Counted from the stretch's first letter, positions 18,334 through 28,024 are shown. The stretch is 64,000 bases of DNA from Verrucomicrobiota bacterium (GCA_023416735.1 JAEZGX010000017.1:62001-126000); one strand, 5' to 3'. The notes: generated from the letters alone by a model not told the origin. Numbers and translations are program-made.

Positions 18334-20076
18334 CTACCACCCGAGTTCCCGCCTCACATGCTTCATCGCCGGACTTCCCCGTGACAACAATCGGTCGTGA
18401 TAACGTTTTAAGTTAAAATCCGCCCCTTCCTTCTTCTCCGCCGCCGCGCGCGTGTCGTCATGCTCCACCGCGCCGACGAAATACGTCGAGAGCTGCGTCG
18501 AGCTCTGACACGCCCGCCGCCACTTCCCCACCGCCTCGCCTTCTTCCTGGAACCCGCGCTTCATCATCAGATCCAGCGCCTCCTGCTCGGTCATCCCCGC
18601 CGTGTGAACTTTGTTATCGAGGATCGCGTTGATGATCGCCCGCACGCGCATCTTCAACTGCTGCATCTTCACCTCCGGTCCGCCAAATCCCGCCTCCGCC
18701 ATCACACGTTCCGCATACACCGCCCAGCCTTCGACAAACGTTCCGCTCATGAACACCGCCCGCACCAAGGTCGGAGCGCGAAACCGATTCGAATGCGCGA
18801 TCTGCAGGAAATGCCCCGGCATCGCTTCGTGCACCGACAGGTCGTGCAGCATGTAATCGTTGTATTCACGAAAGAACGACACCTTCCGCGCCGGACTCCA
18901 GTCCGCGGGCGTCGGCGAGACCGCGTAATACGTTTCGCCTTCCGGCTCCAACGCCCCCGGCGAATCGCAATACGCGATCGCCACCCCGCGCTGAAACTCC
19001 GGTAGCACGATGATCTTCAACGGCGTGTCCGGCACCGTGACCAAATCCTTCTCGCGCACGAACGCCGTCGCCGCATCCGTGATTTCCTTTGCGCGCGCCA
19101 CCACGGTCTCGTCGTTCGGCCGGTTCTCCGCCAGCCGATCGAGCACGGCCTTGATGACGCTCGCGCGATCTTTCTCCGCTCCTGCCTCCGCGTCGGGAAA
19201 ATACTTCCTGAACAACGGCAGCGCCGTCGCATACATCGCCTGCGTCGTCGTCTCCAGCTCCGCCTCCGCGCGTTGCACGATTTCCTCTGGCGACATCTCC
19301 GAATCCAACGCGAACCGCAGCTTCTTCCGAAACTTCTCCGCCCCCAGCCGGAAGTCTCCGTTCGCGCGCGGCAACGCCTCCTTCTCCAGCCAGATCTTGT
19401 AATCCTCCAACGCCGCCACCGCCTTCGCCTGCGCCGGCTTCAACGCGTCCCGCATGTGCGGCGCCTGCTGAAGCAATGGCTCGAGTTCGCTTTGCACCAG
19501 CGCGATCGCGCCCGCCGTTTGCCCGATCGCCGTCTCCGTGTGAATCCGCGGAGGATTTTTCAAGGTCGCCTTGATCTGCTCCACCACGCGCGGAATCGCC
19601 TCCATCCGCTTGGCCGCATTCCGCAACCGCTCCTCCGCCGGCGCGAACTCCCGCGCCGTGAGCAGATAGATGCTCGTCGCGAGCGAATCGTTATACGAAA
19701 GCGGATTCCACTCGTGCGGCTTTTCCTCCGTCAGCATGAAAAGCATGGAACCCAACTCGAGCCGCAGGATGTCCGCATCCACTCGATTCGGACCCGTCAA
19801 CGCCTCGACGTTGATTCGCTCCAACGCCGCCAACTGCGCCCGCAGCGACCGTTCCCGCGCCGCCAGCGCTTCCGCGCTGAAATCCGTCAACCGATCGTCG
19901 AACCGATGATCGCCCAGCTGCGTCGCCATCTCAGGCCGCGAACGTAACAAATCTTCAATACACTCCGCCGCCAGCTTTTCGAACACCGCATCCGCCGCCG
20001 TCGCCGCCCGTCCCATCGTCATTCCCGCCAGCGCCAGCATCGCGAGCGCCAGCCTTCGAAAAAGTTTCGATCGCAT
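18334..20076 (-). CDS. DUF885 family secreted protein, putative metallopeptidase
   Basis: 580-aa protein with a signal peptide (KLFRRLALAMLALAGMTMG, then RAATAA). It belongs to the DUF885 family. The most telling block is SVHEAMPGHFLQIAHSNRF (~residues 410-430), an HExxxGH motif suited to metal binding. A conserved Arg/Ser/Thr tail (CQSSTQLSTYFVG) follows. Length and order of blocks match full-length members of ~550-620 aa. Some relatives are described as dipeptidase-like or thermostable carboxypeptidase-like, but specificity is not settled. It is divergent from the downstream GH5 gene, with ~140 bases between their starts. Confidence 0.88.
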   Translation of the reverse strand: MRSKLFRRLALAMLALAGMTMGRAATAADAVFEKLAAECIEDLLRSRPEMATQLGDHRFDDRLTDFSAEALAARERSLRAQLAALERINVEALTGPNRVDADILRLELGSMLFMLTEEKPHEWNPLSYNDSLATSIYLLTAREFAPAEERLRNAAKRMEAIPRVVEQIKATLKNPPRIHTETAIGQTAGAIALVQSELEPLLQQAPHMRDALKPAQAKAVAALEDYKIWLEKEALPRANGDFRLGAEKFRKKLRFALDSEMSPEEIVQRAEAELETTTQAMYATALPLFRKYFPDAEAGAEKDRASVIKAVLDRLAENRPNDETVVARAKEITDAATAFVREKDLVTVPDTPLKIIVLPEFQRGVAIAYCDSPGALEPEGETYYAVSPTPADWSPARKVSFFREYNDYMLHDLSVHEAMPGHFLQIAHSNRFRAPTLVRAVFMSGTFVEGWAVYAERVMAEAGFGGPEVKMQQLKMRVRAIINAILDNKVHTAGMTEQEALDLMMKRGFQEEGEAVGKWRRACQSSTQLSTYFVGAVEHDDTRAAAEKKEGADFNLKRYHDRLLSRGSPAMKHVRRELGW

Positions 20077-20217
20077 CCGTCGACGCTATCCACCCCCGCC
20101 CCGCGCTCAACCCACAATCGGACTCCCCCTCCTCACCCTTTGCCCAACTTCCGCGCATCGTTTGCCCTCCGGCTAAAATTCCTCGCGCCCCGCTTCCTCG
20201 TCATTCCTTCTTTTCCC

Positions 20218-21273
20218 ATGACCTCGCACCCCGTTGTCTCGCGATTCCTTCTTCTCCTCGCCTTCTGCGCCGCGTCCGCCGCGCTCTCCGCGGCCACCAC
20301 GTTCAGCGACCCGCGCGAAGCCCTCGTCGCCAGCGCGACGCTCCCGCGCCTCTCGATCGACGGCAATCGCTTCGTCAACCCCGACGGTGAAACCGTCATC
20401 CTCCGCGGCGTCTCGAGCTCCGATCCCGCCGCGCTCGTCAAACGCGGTCAATGGGGCCGCCGCTATTTCGAAGAGATCCGCAAGTGGAACGCCAACGTCG
20501 TCCGCATCCCCGTCCACCCCGTCGACTGGCGCGAACTCGGAGAAACCGAATATCTGAAACTCCTCGATCAAGCGGTGATCTGGGCCGGCGAACTCGGCAT
20601 GTATGTCATCATCGACTGGCACTCCATCGGCAACGTCCTCACCGGCGTTTATCACCTGCCGATGTATATCACGTCGCGCGACGAAACCCACCGCTTCTGG
20701 TTCACCATCGCGCAACGCTACCGCGGCGTCTCCACCATCGCCATGTATGAGCTCTTCAATGAGCCGACCAACAACCGCGGCTTGATGGGCCGTCTCCACT
20801 GGTCCGACTTCAAGGCTTTCCTCGAAAGCCTCATCTACATGATTCGCGCCAACGACCCCGAATCCCTCGTTCTCGTTGCCGGCTTCAATTGGGGCTACGA
20901 TCTCACCATGATCGCCGACGAGCCCATCGGCTTCCCCGGCGTCGCCTATTGCACCCATCCTTATCCGCAGAAGCGCCGCGAAAACTGGGAAGAAAACTGG
21001 GAGCGCGACTGGGGCTACGTCGCCAAAAAATATCCCGTCGTCGCCACCGAATTCGGCTTCATGAGCGCCGACGGCCCCGGTGCCCACGTCCCCGTCATCG
21101 GTGACGAAACCTACGGCGAAGCCATCATCAAATTCTTCGAAGAACGCGGCATCTCCTGGACTCCTTGGGTCTTCGACGCCCAGTGGTCTCCACAACTCCT
21201 CGACGACTGGAACTACACCCCCAGCCGCCAGGGCCGCTTCTTCCGCGAAAAGCTCCAACAACTAAACAAATAA
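20218..21273 (+). CDS. Secreted glycoside hydrolase family 5 enzyme (cellulase/mannanase type)
   Basis: 351-aa secreted hydrolase. The ATG at 20218 gives a signal peptide (FLLLLAFCAASAALSA) and is preferred over the in-frame ATG at 20140. The domain is a GH5-type TIM barrel: LRGVSSSDP near the N-terminus, then VVRIPVHPVDW, YVIIDWHSI and YELFNEPTN with acid/base Glu182. The nucleophile is Glu278 in VVATEFGF. Substrate is a beta-1,4 glucan or mannan by family, but the sequence alone does not decide which. The gene ends 15 bases before a strong terminator, so it is transcribed separately from the hydrolase downstream. Confidence 0.9.
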   Translation: MTSHPVVSRFLLLLAFCAASAALSAATTFSDPREALVASATLPRLSIDGNRFVNPDGETVILRGVSSSDPAALVKRGQWGRRYFEEIRKWNANVVRIPVHPVDWRELGETEYLKLLDQAVIWAGELGMYVIIDWHSIGNVLTGVYHLPMYITSRDETHRFWFTIAQRYRGVSTIAMYELFNEPTNNRGLMGRLHWSDFKAFLESLIYMIRANDPESLVLVAGFNWGYDLTMIADEPIGFPGVAYCTHPYPQKRRENWEENWERDWGYVAKKYPVVATEFGFMSADGPGAHVPVIGDETYGEAIIKFFEERGISWTPWVFDAQWSPQLLDDWNYTPSRQGRFFREKLQQLNK

Positions 21274-21288
21274 TCTCTTCCCCAATCT

Positions 21289-21314
21289 GGGCGGGTTTTA
21301 AACCCGCCCTTTTT
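21289..21314 (+). terminator. Intrinsic terminator after the GH5 gene
   Basis: Perfect 10-bp stem (GGGCGGGTTT pairing with AAACCCGCCC) around one T, followed by five T. It is a textbook rho-independent terminator for the plus strand. Confidence 0.92.
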
Positions 21315-21449
21315 ATTGCTCCTATTTCTCCCCCCCGCCCCTTCTTTCTCTTCCGTCAGCCCCGTCCCGTTAGCACCGCCCGTAAGACGAGCCTGTCCCT
21401 CTTTCCCTCAAAACCCCCGCGCCCCCTCCGCGTCAGGCCCCAACACCCC

Positions 21450-24095
21450 ATGCGCCCCACTTCGCACCTCTCGCGCTTTCTCCTGTTTGTCCTCCTCGCC
21501 TCCGTCGGATTTGCCCAGTCCGTCGCGGTCCACCACTCGTCTGACGCCGACCCCATCCTCTTCGGCGCCGCCGAACTCCGCGCCGCCTTCGCCGCAAAAA
21601 AATCCACCGCTCCCGCCACCTTCCACCTCGAACTCACGTCCTCTCCCGCCGCTCAACTCATCCTCTCCAGCAACGCCCTCAGTTCCCCTCCGGTCTGCAA
21701 CACCCCCGAGAGCTTCAGCATCCGTCTCGCCCACGTTTCCTCCCACCCCACCGCTCCGCGCCAGATCCACATCTTCGGCCACGACGCCGCCGGCCTCATG
21801 TATGGCGCACTCGAAGCCGCCGAAATCATCCGCACCGCGGGGCTCGACGCGCTCACCGACACCGACCAGTCGCCGCACTTCTCGACCCGCGGCGTCAAAT
21901 TCAACCTCCCCCTCGACGCTCGCACGCCCAGCTACACCGACGCCGGCGAATCCGCCCAACAAAACATCGCCACCGTCTGGGACCTCTCCTTCTGGCGCGA
22001 CTACATCGATCGCCTCGCCCGCGACCGCTACAATCTCGTCTCACTCTGGAATCTCCACCCGTTCCCCTCCCTCGTCCGCGTCCCCGAATACCCCGACATC
22101 GCCCTCGCCGACGTCCATCGCTCCACCGCCAAGTGGAACGAATACTACCACACGTGGGCCACCGGCCTCGACGCGCCCGAGCTCCTCAACCAGGTCGAAG
22201 TTCTGCAGCAGCTCACCATCGACGAAAAAATCGCCTTCTGGCGCGAGGTCATGAGCTACGGCCGTTCCCGCAACGTGAGCTTCTACATCATCACGTGGAA
22301 CGTCTTCACCAACGGCACCGCCGGCCGCTACGGCCTCACCCCCGACTGGAATAATCCCACCACCGCCGACTACGTCCGCCGCAGCGTCCGCGAACTCATC
22401 CTCACCTATCCGCTCCTCGCCGGCATCGGTCTCACCACCGGCGAAAACATGCCCGACGCCACCGCCGCCCAAAAAGAAGATTGGGCCTTCCGCACTTACG
22501 GCCAGGGCGTGCTCGACGCGCTCGCCCTCCAACCCGATCGCCAGCTCGCTTTCATCCATCGCCAACACGAAGCCGCCGCCGCCGAAATCGCCCAACGCTT
22601 CGCGCCGCTCATCCAACACCCGAACATCGAATTCACCTACAGTTTCAAATACGCCGAAGCCCACGCGCTCAGCTCCATCACCCAAAACTTCCACGAAAGG
22701 TTCCTTCGCGACGTCGGCGACCACCCCGTCCTCTGGACCCTTCGCAACGACGACTCCTACTTCTTCCGCTGGGCCGCCCCCGCGTTCGTCCGTAACTTCA
22801 TCCGCAACATTCCGACGCATCCGACGCGCGGCTTCTACTACGGTTCCGATCAATGGATCTGGGGCCGCGACTTCCTCGATCTCCACCGCTCCTCCCCCGC
22901 TCCCCGCCAGCTTGAGCACGACAAACACTGGCTCCACTGGCTCCTGTGGGGACGTTTTGGATACAACCCCAACCTCCCCGACGAGCGTATCGCCGCCCTC
23001 GTCGCCGATCGTTTCGAAATCTCCACCGGCTCCGCCGCCACGCTCCTCGCCGCCTGGCAGGATGCGTCGATGATCTACCCGCTCGTCACGGGTTTCCACT
23101 GGGGTCGCTTCGATTTCCAATGGTATATCGAAGCCTCCAAAGGCCGTCCCGAACCCGCGCAAACCCCCACGGGTTTCCACGATCTCAACCGCTTCATCTC
23201 CCTCCCTCCCCACCCAGCCACAGACAACGTCTCCATTCCCCACTACGTTGCCGCGCTGCAAAAAAACGAAACTCCCGCGGGCACCACCCCACCCCAACTC
23301 GTCGAACAACTCCACGCCCACGCCGACCGCGCCCTCGCCTTCGTGGCGCAACCTCACTCCTCCCGCTCTCCCTCATCGCCACCTTCCCCCGAACTCCGCG
23401 CAACCCTGGCCGACATCCGCATCATCGCTCATCTCGGCAAACACTACGCCCACAAAATCGCCGCCGCGACCGAGCTCGCCCTCCTCCGCGCAACCCTCGA
23501 CGCCACACACCGCGACCGCCTCGCCACCGAACTCAACGCCGCCGCCCTCCACTGGCGCACGTTCTCCTCCCTCGCCCTCGCGCATTGCAAAAATCCCGTG
23601 TGGATGAACCGCGTCGGCCACGTCGACTGGCGCAAACTTTACAGCTCCGTCCTCTACGATCTCAGCACCACCGGCTCGCCTGTATCCATTCCTTCAATGC
23701 AGCCCACGCCCGGCGGCACGATCCTCGAGGCCGAGGACGCCCGGGTCGACCGCGCCGCCCTTCGCAACGACATCCCGGGTTTCACCGGCACCGGCTATCG
23801 CGACTTCGCCGGTTCCCAAGGCCTCCGCTGGATCGAGTGGACTTACCACGCGCCCGCCGCTGGCCGCTACATCCTCGAATTCCGCTACGCGATGCGCCGG
23901 CACGACAGCGAAGACGCCCCCCTCCACCTCAACGGCCACCCCGCCACCTCACTCACCCTTTGGCCTACCGGTTCCCTCCAAAGCTGGGCGTGGGATCGCG
24001 TCATCGTCGACCTTCCCGCCGGCCCCAACACGATCCGCCTCCATCCACCGCTCGGCCCCAACATCGACCATCTCAACATCCTTCCCTTCGACTGA
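21450..24095 (+). CDS. Alpha-glucuronidase-like glycoside hydrolase with C-terminal carbohydrate-binding domain
   Basis: 881-aa secreted protein. The ATG at 21450 gives a signal peptide (RFLLFVLLASVGFAQS). The N-terminal ~130 residues form an alpha/beta domain like the GH20/GH67 b-type domain and end in FGHDAAGLMYGALEAAE. A TIM-barrel follows from FSTRGVKFNLPLD onward, with RDRYNLVSLWN, FYIITWNVF and GIGLTTGENMPD at strand ends. Glu in TGEN is a plausible catalytic residue, which is inference. A helical region follows. The last ~140 residues (ILEAEDARVD, later AGRYILEFRYAM) look like a CBM6/35-type module. Best placement is the GH67/GH115-like alpha-glucuronidase group; the exact family is uncertain. 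Substrate could be glucuronoxylan. Confidence 0.75.
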   Translation: MRPTSHLSRFLLFVLLASVGFAQSVAVHHSSDADPILFGAAELRAAFAAKKSTAPATFHLELTSSPAAQLILSSNALSSPPVCNTPESFSIRLAHVSSHPTAPRQIHIFGHDAAGLMYGALEAAEIIRTAGLDALTDTDQSPHFSTRGVKFNLPLDARTPSYTDAGESAQQNIATVWDLSFWRDYIDRLARDRYNLVSLWNLHPFPSLVRVPEYPDIALADVHRSTAKWNEYYHTWATGLDAPELLNQVEVLQQLTIDEKIAFWREVMSYGRSRNVSFYIITWNVFTNGTAGRYGLTPDWNNPTTADYVRRSVRELILTYPLLAGIGLTTGENMPDATAAQKEDWAFRTYGQGVLDALALQPDRQLAFIHRQHEAAAAEIAQRFAPLIQHPNIEFTYSFKYAEAHALSSITQNFHERFLRDVGDHPVLWTLRNDDSYFFRWAAPAFVRNFIRNIPTHPTRGFYYGSDQWIWGRDFLDLHRSSPAPRQLEHDKHWLHWLLWGRFGYNPNLPDERIAALVADRFEISTGSAATLLAAWQDASMIYPLVTGFHWGRFDFQWYIEASKGRPEPAQTPTGFHDLNRFISLPPHPATDNVSIPHYVAALQKNETPAGTTPPQLVEQLHAHADRALAFVAQPHSSRSPSSPPSPELRATLADIRIIAHLGKHYAHKIAAATELALLRATLDATHRDRLATELNAAALHWRTFSSLALAHCKNPVWMNRVGHVDWRKLYSSVLYDLSTTGSPVSIPSMQPTPGGTILEAEDARVDRAALRNDIPGFTGTGYRDFAGSQGLRWIEWTYHAPAAGRYILEFRYAMRRHDSEDAPLHLNGHPATSLTLWPTGSLQSWAWDRVIVDLPAGPNTIRLHPPLGPNIDHLNILPFD

Positions 24096-24292
24096 CCTTT
24101 GCCCATCGAGCACCGCACCCGCACCGTTCGTCACTCCCTCACGCTCCGGGCCGCGAACAAACGGTCTCCGTCCTCCTATGACTTACTTACTTGCATCCAT
24201 TTGAAATTTCAGGCGTCCAATTCCCCTTGCCGCAACCACCCACGTGGATGCGGCCGGAAAAATCCGTTTAACCCCAACCTCACACAAAAAAA

Positions 24293-24667
24293 ATGAAGAA
24301 ACTGATCACCTCCCTCCTCGCCGCCGGCCTGCTGCTCGGTGCCACCGCGCTCACCAGCCACGCCGCCGAAACGGCTCCCAAATCCGTCATCCACGTTGTA
24401 ACGGTCTCGTGGAAAGCCGGCACCACCCCCGAGCAAATCCAGGCCGCGCTCAACGGCGTCAAAGCCCTCCCGAAAAGCTTCCCCGGTATCACCCGCGTCT
24501 GGACCAAGTCCATCAAAGTCCAAGGCGGCAAAACCAATGCCATCGTCATGGAGTTCGCCAGCGAGCAAGCGTTGAAAGAATACTCCGGCAGCGACGCGCA
24601 AAAGGAATGGTATAAGGTTTACACGCCGATCCGCGAATCAAGCACGACGTTCGACATCACGAACTAA
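24293..24667 (+). CDS. Secreted Dabb (stress-responsive alpha/beta barrel) domain protein
   Basis: 124-aa protein with a signal peptide (KKLITSLLAAGLLLGATALTS) and one Dabb domain (~30-124) of the dimeric alpha/beta barrel type. Typical blocks are VIHVVTVSWKAGTTPEQIQ at the start of the domain and IVMEFASEQALKEYSGS near the end. Dabb proteins are usually cytoplasmic and their function is mostly unknown; a few plant relatives are enzymes. An exported version suggests a periplasmic or extracellular role. The start codon follows an A-run with no Shine-Dalgarno sequence. It forms its own unit and ends in a terminator. Confidence 0.9.
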   Translation: MKKLITSLLAAGLLLGATALTSHAAETAPKSVIHVVTVSWKAGTTPEQIQAALNGVKALPKSFPGITRVWTKSIKVQGGKTNAIVMEFASEQALKEYSGSDAQKEWYKVYTPIRESSTTFDITN

Positions 24668-24970
24668 TCGTCCGCGATTCCGCTTCCGTCTTACCGGCCG
24701 CGCCTCACCCGCGCGGCCTTTTTATTGCCTAAACGGGTAAGGCTGGAGCGCCGGTCCCTTTCTTGTCCTCCGGCAATCTCACAACCGTCTGCCGTTCATC
24801 CACTCGCCACCCACGGCCGGAACTCAGCTCCTCCTCCGGCGGACTCACCCTTCGGAACTCCTCGTATCACGATCTCGTAAAATCCCTCTTCAACTCACGC
24901 GGGCACTTTCCACTTCGACATTCTTGGCTCCCCTCTCCCCGACTTCACTCCCGTGTCGTCGTATCGATTG
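24668..24970. other. Intergenic stretch before the metzincin gene
   Basis: About 300 bases. It contains the terminator at 24696-24723. The remainder has no ORF I can support and no clear promoter motif. An in-frame GTG at 24953 is an alternative start for the following gene. Confidence 0.5.
24696..24723 (+). terminator. Intrinsic terminator after the Dabb gene
   Basis: 8-bp GC-rich stem (GGCCGCGC pairing with GCGCGGCC) with a 7-base loop, followed by five T. It lies 28 bases after the stop codon. Confidence 0.9.
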
Positions 24971-26722
24971 ATGAAATACCGCCTCGTTCTCCTCCTCCTC
25001 GCCTCCGCTGTCATCACGGTTCTGATCGCCGTTTCGCGTCCCGCCCGCGCCCTGCTTTCCGCCTCCGCCGATCAAGGCGCGGCGCCCCCACCGCGCACCT
25101 CCGCCTCCGCTCCGCTCCCCCGCCCCGACAACTCAATCTCCGCCGCTCCCGGCTCGAGCTCCTCTGCTCCCAACGCCGACCTCCGCGCCATCCTCCCCTC
25201 CCTTTCCACCCCTCCCAACGACTGGCGCCACTACAACCCCGCCCGCCTCACCGTCTCCCCCACCCCCGGCGCCGCCTTCGAATTCGAACGCACCGATTTC
25301 AAACCCGGCGGAGCTCACGGCGAGTTTACCGTCTGGACCGGACGCAATCCCGACAATCCCGGCGCCACCCTCATCGGCGTCGCCCACGATCGCGGCTGGT
25401 CCGGCACGCTTTCACTCCCAGGCGCCAGCGAGTATCGCATCGATGTTCAAGAGGGCACCGTCACCGTCACCCCGAAGATCCGCGGCTACTGCGAACCGGT
25501 CGTCGCTCATTCGGAAACCTCCGCCGCAATCGAACATCTCCCCGCCGCTCATTCCGACTCCGCCGTCGCCTCCGCCGACGAAATTTCCGTCGTCGACGTG
25601 CTCTTCTTCTACGGTGACGACATCGTAAAACGCTACGGCGAAACCAACGCCCAGCGCAGCGTCGAACTCGAAGCCGTTTCCCAACTCGAGCGCGCCAACC
25701 AAATCCTCATCCAATCCAAAATCACTACGCTGCAATGGCGCTTCCTCGGCGCCGAACGCGTTCCCACCTACGCCAAACCGGACAACATCTCCGACGACCT
25801 TCGCCTCTTCGCCTACTCCAACAATCCCGTCGGCCAGTTTGCCCAATCTCGCGTCGCCGCCCTCGGTGCCGACCAAGCCGTCCTCTACATCACCGAACGC
25901 CGCAGCCAGTCACCCAACACCGACGGCATCGCCAACGCCCCGGGCCATCACTCGGTCGTGCTCATCCAAGCCGACGCCCAAACCACCACGCACGAACTCG
26001 CCCACAATTTCGGCTGCCTCCACGACCGCCGCACCGACTCCGTTCCGGACAACAACGACCGCTACCACTACGGCCACCGCTTCACCTTCCGCAATCGCGA
26101 CAGCGGCACCGTCATGTCCTACGCCCCTTACTCGTTGCCCTATTTCTCGAATCCCGAAGTCCAGGTCGACAGCAGCGTGATCGTCTTCGGCACCTCCGAA
26201 AAAATCCCGCTCGGCATCCCCGCCGGCCAACCGCGCGCCGCCGATAACGCCCGCCATCTCCGCGAACGCGCCAAATCGATGGCCAACACCCGCGCTTCCG
26301 CCGACGCTCCTCGCATCACCGCCCAACCGCGCAGCGCCACCGTCGCCGCCGGGTCGCCCTTCTCGCTCAGCGTCACAGCCAGCGGCCCCGGTCTCGCGTA
26401 TCAGTGGTCAAAGGACGGCGCTGCCCTTCCAGGCGCCACCTCCGCCACGTATTCAAAAAACAACTCCGCTTCGACCGACGCCGGCAGCTACACGGTCACG
26501 GTCAGCAACAGCGCCGGTCGCGTCGTCAGCAACGCCGCCACCGTCAACATCACCGCCGCACCTGCGCCTTCCGCGCCTTCTTCCTCCCCCGTCACTTCTC
26601 CTCCGAGCAGCGGATCGAGCGGCGGCGGTGGCGGCGGCGCTCCCAGCCTCTGGTTCCTCGGCGCTGTCACCCTCCTCACCGCCCTTCGCCTCTTCCGTCG
26701 CCACGCGCGGCCGCGAGAGTAA
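24971..26722 (+). CDS. Secreted metzincin-type metalloprotease with Ig-like domain and GlyGly-CTERM-like tail
   Basis: 583-aa secreted protease. The ATG at 24971 starts an N-terminal signal helix; a GTG 18 bases upstream is possible. The catalytic motif is HELAHNFGCLHD (H341, E342, H345, H351 from this ATG), an extended metzincin zinc site, with the Met-turn probably GTVMSYAPY about 35 residues later. An Ig-like domain follows (~435-520; YQWSKDGAALPGATS). The tail is Pro/Ser-rich, then SGGGGGGAPSLWFLG with a hydrophobic helix and RRHARPRE. That is the Gly-rich, TM, basic-end layout of a GlyGly-CTERM sorting signal. The adjacent rhombosortase-like gene, starting 6 bases later, is its likely processing enzyme. 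Confidence 0.9.
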   Translation: MKYRLVLLLLASAVITVLIAVSRPARALLSASADQGAAPPPRTSASAPLPRPDNSISAAPGSSSSAPNADLRAILPSLSTPPNDWRHYNPARLTVSPTPGAAFEFERTDFKPGGAHGEFTVWTGRNPDNPGATLIGVAHDRGWSGTLSLPGASEYRIDVQEGTVTVTPKIRGYCEPVVAHSETSAAIEHLPAAHSDSAVASADEISVVDVLFFYGDDIVKRYGETNAQRSVELEAVSQLERANQILIQSKITTLQWRFLGAERVPTYAKPDNISDDLRLFAYSNNPVGQFAQSRVAALGADQAVLYITERRSQSPNTDGIANAPGHHSVVLIQADAQTTTHELAHNFGCLHDRRTDSVPDNNDRYHYGHRFTFRNRDSGTVMSYAPYSLPYFSNPEVQVDSSVIVFGTSEKIPLGIPAGQPRAADNARHLRERAKSMANTRASADAPRITAQPRSATVAAGSPFSLSVTASGPGLAYQWSKDGAALPGATSATYSKNNSASTDAGSYTVTVSNSAGRVVSNAATVNITAAPAPSAPSSSPVTSPPSSGSSGGGGGGAPSLWFLGAVTLLTALRLFRRHARPRE

Positions 26723-26728
26723 CGCCTC

Positions 26729-27448
26729 ATGCCATCTCTGGCTTTCAACTCCCACCTTGAGGCGCGGCAATCCCGCCGCACCTCTCCCTCGAAGCTCCTT
26801 CCGCGGCATTTCTCCGCACCTCCGCGGTTCACTTTCTTCCTCCTCCCCGCGCTCGCCGCTCTCCTCCTCCAATTCGCCGGACCCGGCTCCGTCCGCGAAT
26901 TCCTGATCTACGATCGCACCGCCCTCGCCACCGGCGAGTTCTGGCGTCTCTGGACCGGACATCTCTGCCACTTCGGCTGGTTTCACGCGCTCGCCGACAC
27001 CGCGGTCTTCCTCGCCGCCACGTTCACCTTGGCACTCCGTTCACCTTCGTCCACGCGCCTCACCGTTCTCCACTCGCTTCTCCTTCTCCCCGCCTTCATC
27101 TCGGTCGCGATCTTTTTCCTCGATCCGACGATGTCCCGCTACGCCGGCCTCTCGGGCATCAATGTCGGCCTTCTCACCTTCCTCTCTCTCGACGGTTTCC
27201 GCCGCAATCGCCGCGATTGGTTCTGGCCCGCGCTGCTCGGCGTTCATGCCGCCGAACTCCTCCTCGAATATCTGAACGGCGGTCTCGGCGGCGGCGCCAT
27301 CCGCTTCGACGAACCCGCCGTCCGCATCGCCACCATCGCCCACCTCGCCGGCGCCGCTTACGGAGCCGCCTGGTTTCTTTCTCACCTCTTTGGTCGTTCA
27401 ACCAATCTCACCTCGGCCGCACCCGCATCGCCCCCATCGTCCCCCTGA
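26729..27448 (+). CDS. rrtA: Rhombosortase-like rhomboid intramembrane serine protease
   Basis: 239-aa polytopic membrane protein. The block LATGEFWRLWTGHLCHFGWFH lies after the first TM helix and is diagnostic for rhombosortase-type rhomboids. The catalytic pair is Ser142 in YAGLSGINVG and His205 in IAHLAGAAYG. There are about six predicted TM helices after a basic ~30-residue N-terminus. Rhombosortases cleave proteins carrying a GlyGly-CTERM tail so they can be released or lipid-anchored. The gene directly upstream encodes a protein with such a tail, 6 bases away, so this is a dedicated substrate-enzyme pair. The symbol is given by family resemblance. Confidence 0.85.
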   Translation: MPSLAFNSHLEARQSRRTSPSKLLPRHFSAPPRFTFFLLPALAALLLQFAGPGSVREFLIYDRTALATGEFWRLWTGHLCHFGWFHALADTAVFLAATFTLALRSPSSTRLTVLHSLLLLPAFISVAIFFLDPTMSRYAGLSGINVGLLTFLSLDGFRRNRRDWFWPALLGVHAAELLLEYLNGGLGGGAIRFDEPAVRIATIAHLAGAAYGAAWFLSHLFGRSTNLTSAAPASPPSSP

Positions 27449-27476
27449 TTTTCGCGTAATTCCGCGTGTTTCGCGC
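27449..27476. repeat. Single arm of dispersed repeat family D
   Basis: TTTCGCGTAATTCCGCGTGT followed by TTCGCG resembles the arms between ftsA and ftsZ at 34184-34272. It lies directly after the rhombosortase stop codon. No opposite arm is visible. Confidence 0.55.
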
Positions 27477-27553
27477 GCGCCGGCCTGCCGACGCCACCAC
27501 CTCCCGGTCCCGCTGTCTGAGCCCCGTCGGAAACTTCAATTTCCCTCCTTTCC

Positions 27554-28024
27554 ATGTCCCAAGAAAATTTCATGCGCGAAGCCATCCGCCTTGCCGACGA
27601 AGGCATGCGCGCCGGCCACGGCGGACCGTTCGGTTGCGTGATCGTCCGCCACGGGGAAATCGTCGCCCGCGGCCACAACTGCGTCACCTCCGCCAACGAT
27701 CCCACCGCCCACGCCGAGGTCACCGCCATCCGCGAAGCCTGCCGCACGCTCAAAACCTTCCAGCTTCCCGATTGCGAACTCTACACCAGCTGCGAGCCGT
27801 GCCCGATGTGCCTTGCCGCCATCTACTGGGCGCACATTCCGACCGTCTTCTACGGCAACACCCGCGCCGACGCTGCGGCCATCGGTTTCGACGACGACTT
27901 CATCTATCGTCAAATCCCGCTCCCGCCGGAACAGCGCACCGTCAAGATGACCCCGCTCCTCCGCGACGCCGCGCAATCCTCCTTCCTCGCCTGGTCCGAA
28001 AACCCCAACAAACTCCTCTACTAG
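27554..28024 (+). CDS. guaD: Guanine deaminase-like nucleoside deaminase
   Basis: 156-aa cytosolic enzyme of the cytidine deaminase fold. Zinc and catalytic residues are in TAHAEVTAIREAC (His and catalytic Glu) and CEPCPMCLAAIYW (two Cys). The length equals that of Bacillus-type guanine deaminase, and the C-terminal segment (ENPNKLLY, with IPLPPEQRTVKM upstream) matches that group better than the tRNA adenosine deaminase TadA. The reaction would be guanine to xanthine plus ammonia. A TadA-like activity cannot be fully excluded. It stands alone, followed by a gene fragment. Confidence 0.85.
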   Translation: MSQENFMREAIRLADEGMRAGHGGPFGCVIVRHGEIVARGHNCVTSANDPTAHAEVTAIREACRTLKTFQLPDCELYTSCEPCPMCLAAIYWAHIPTVFYGNTRADAAAIGFDDDFIYRQIPLPPEQRTVKMTPLLRDAAQSSFLAWSENPNKLLY

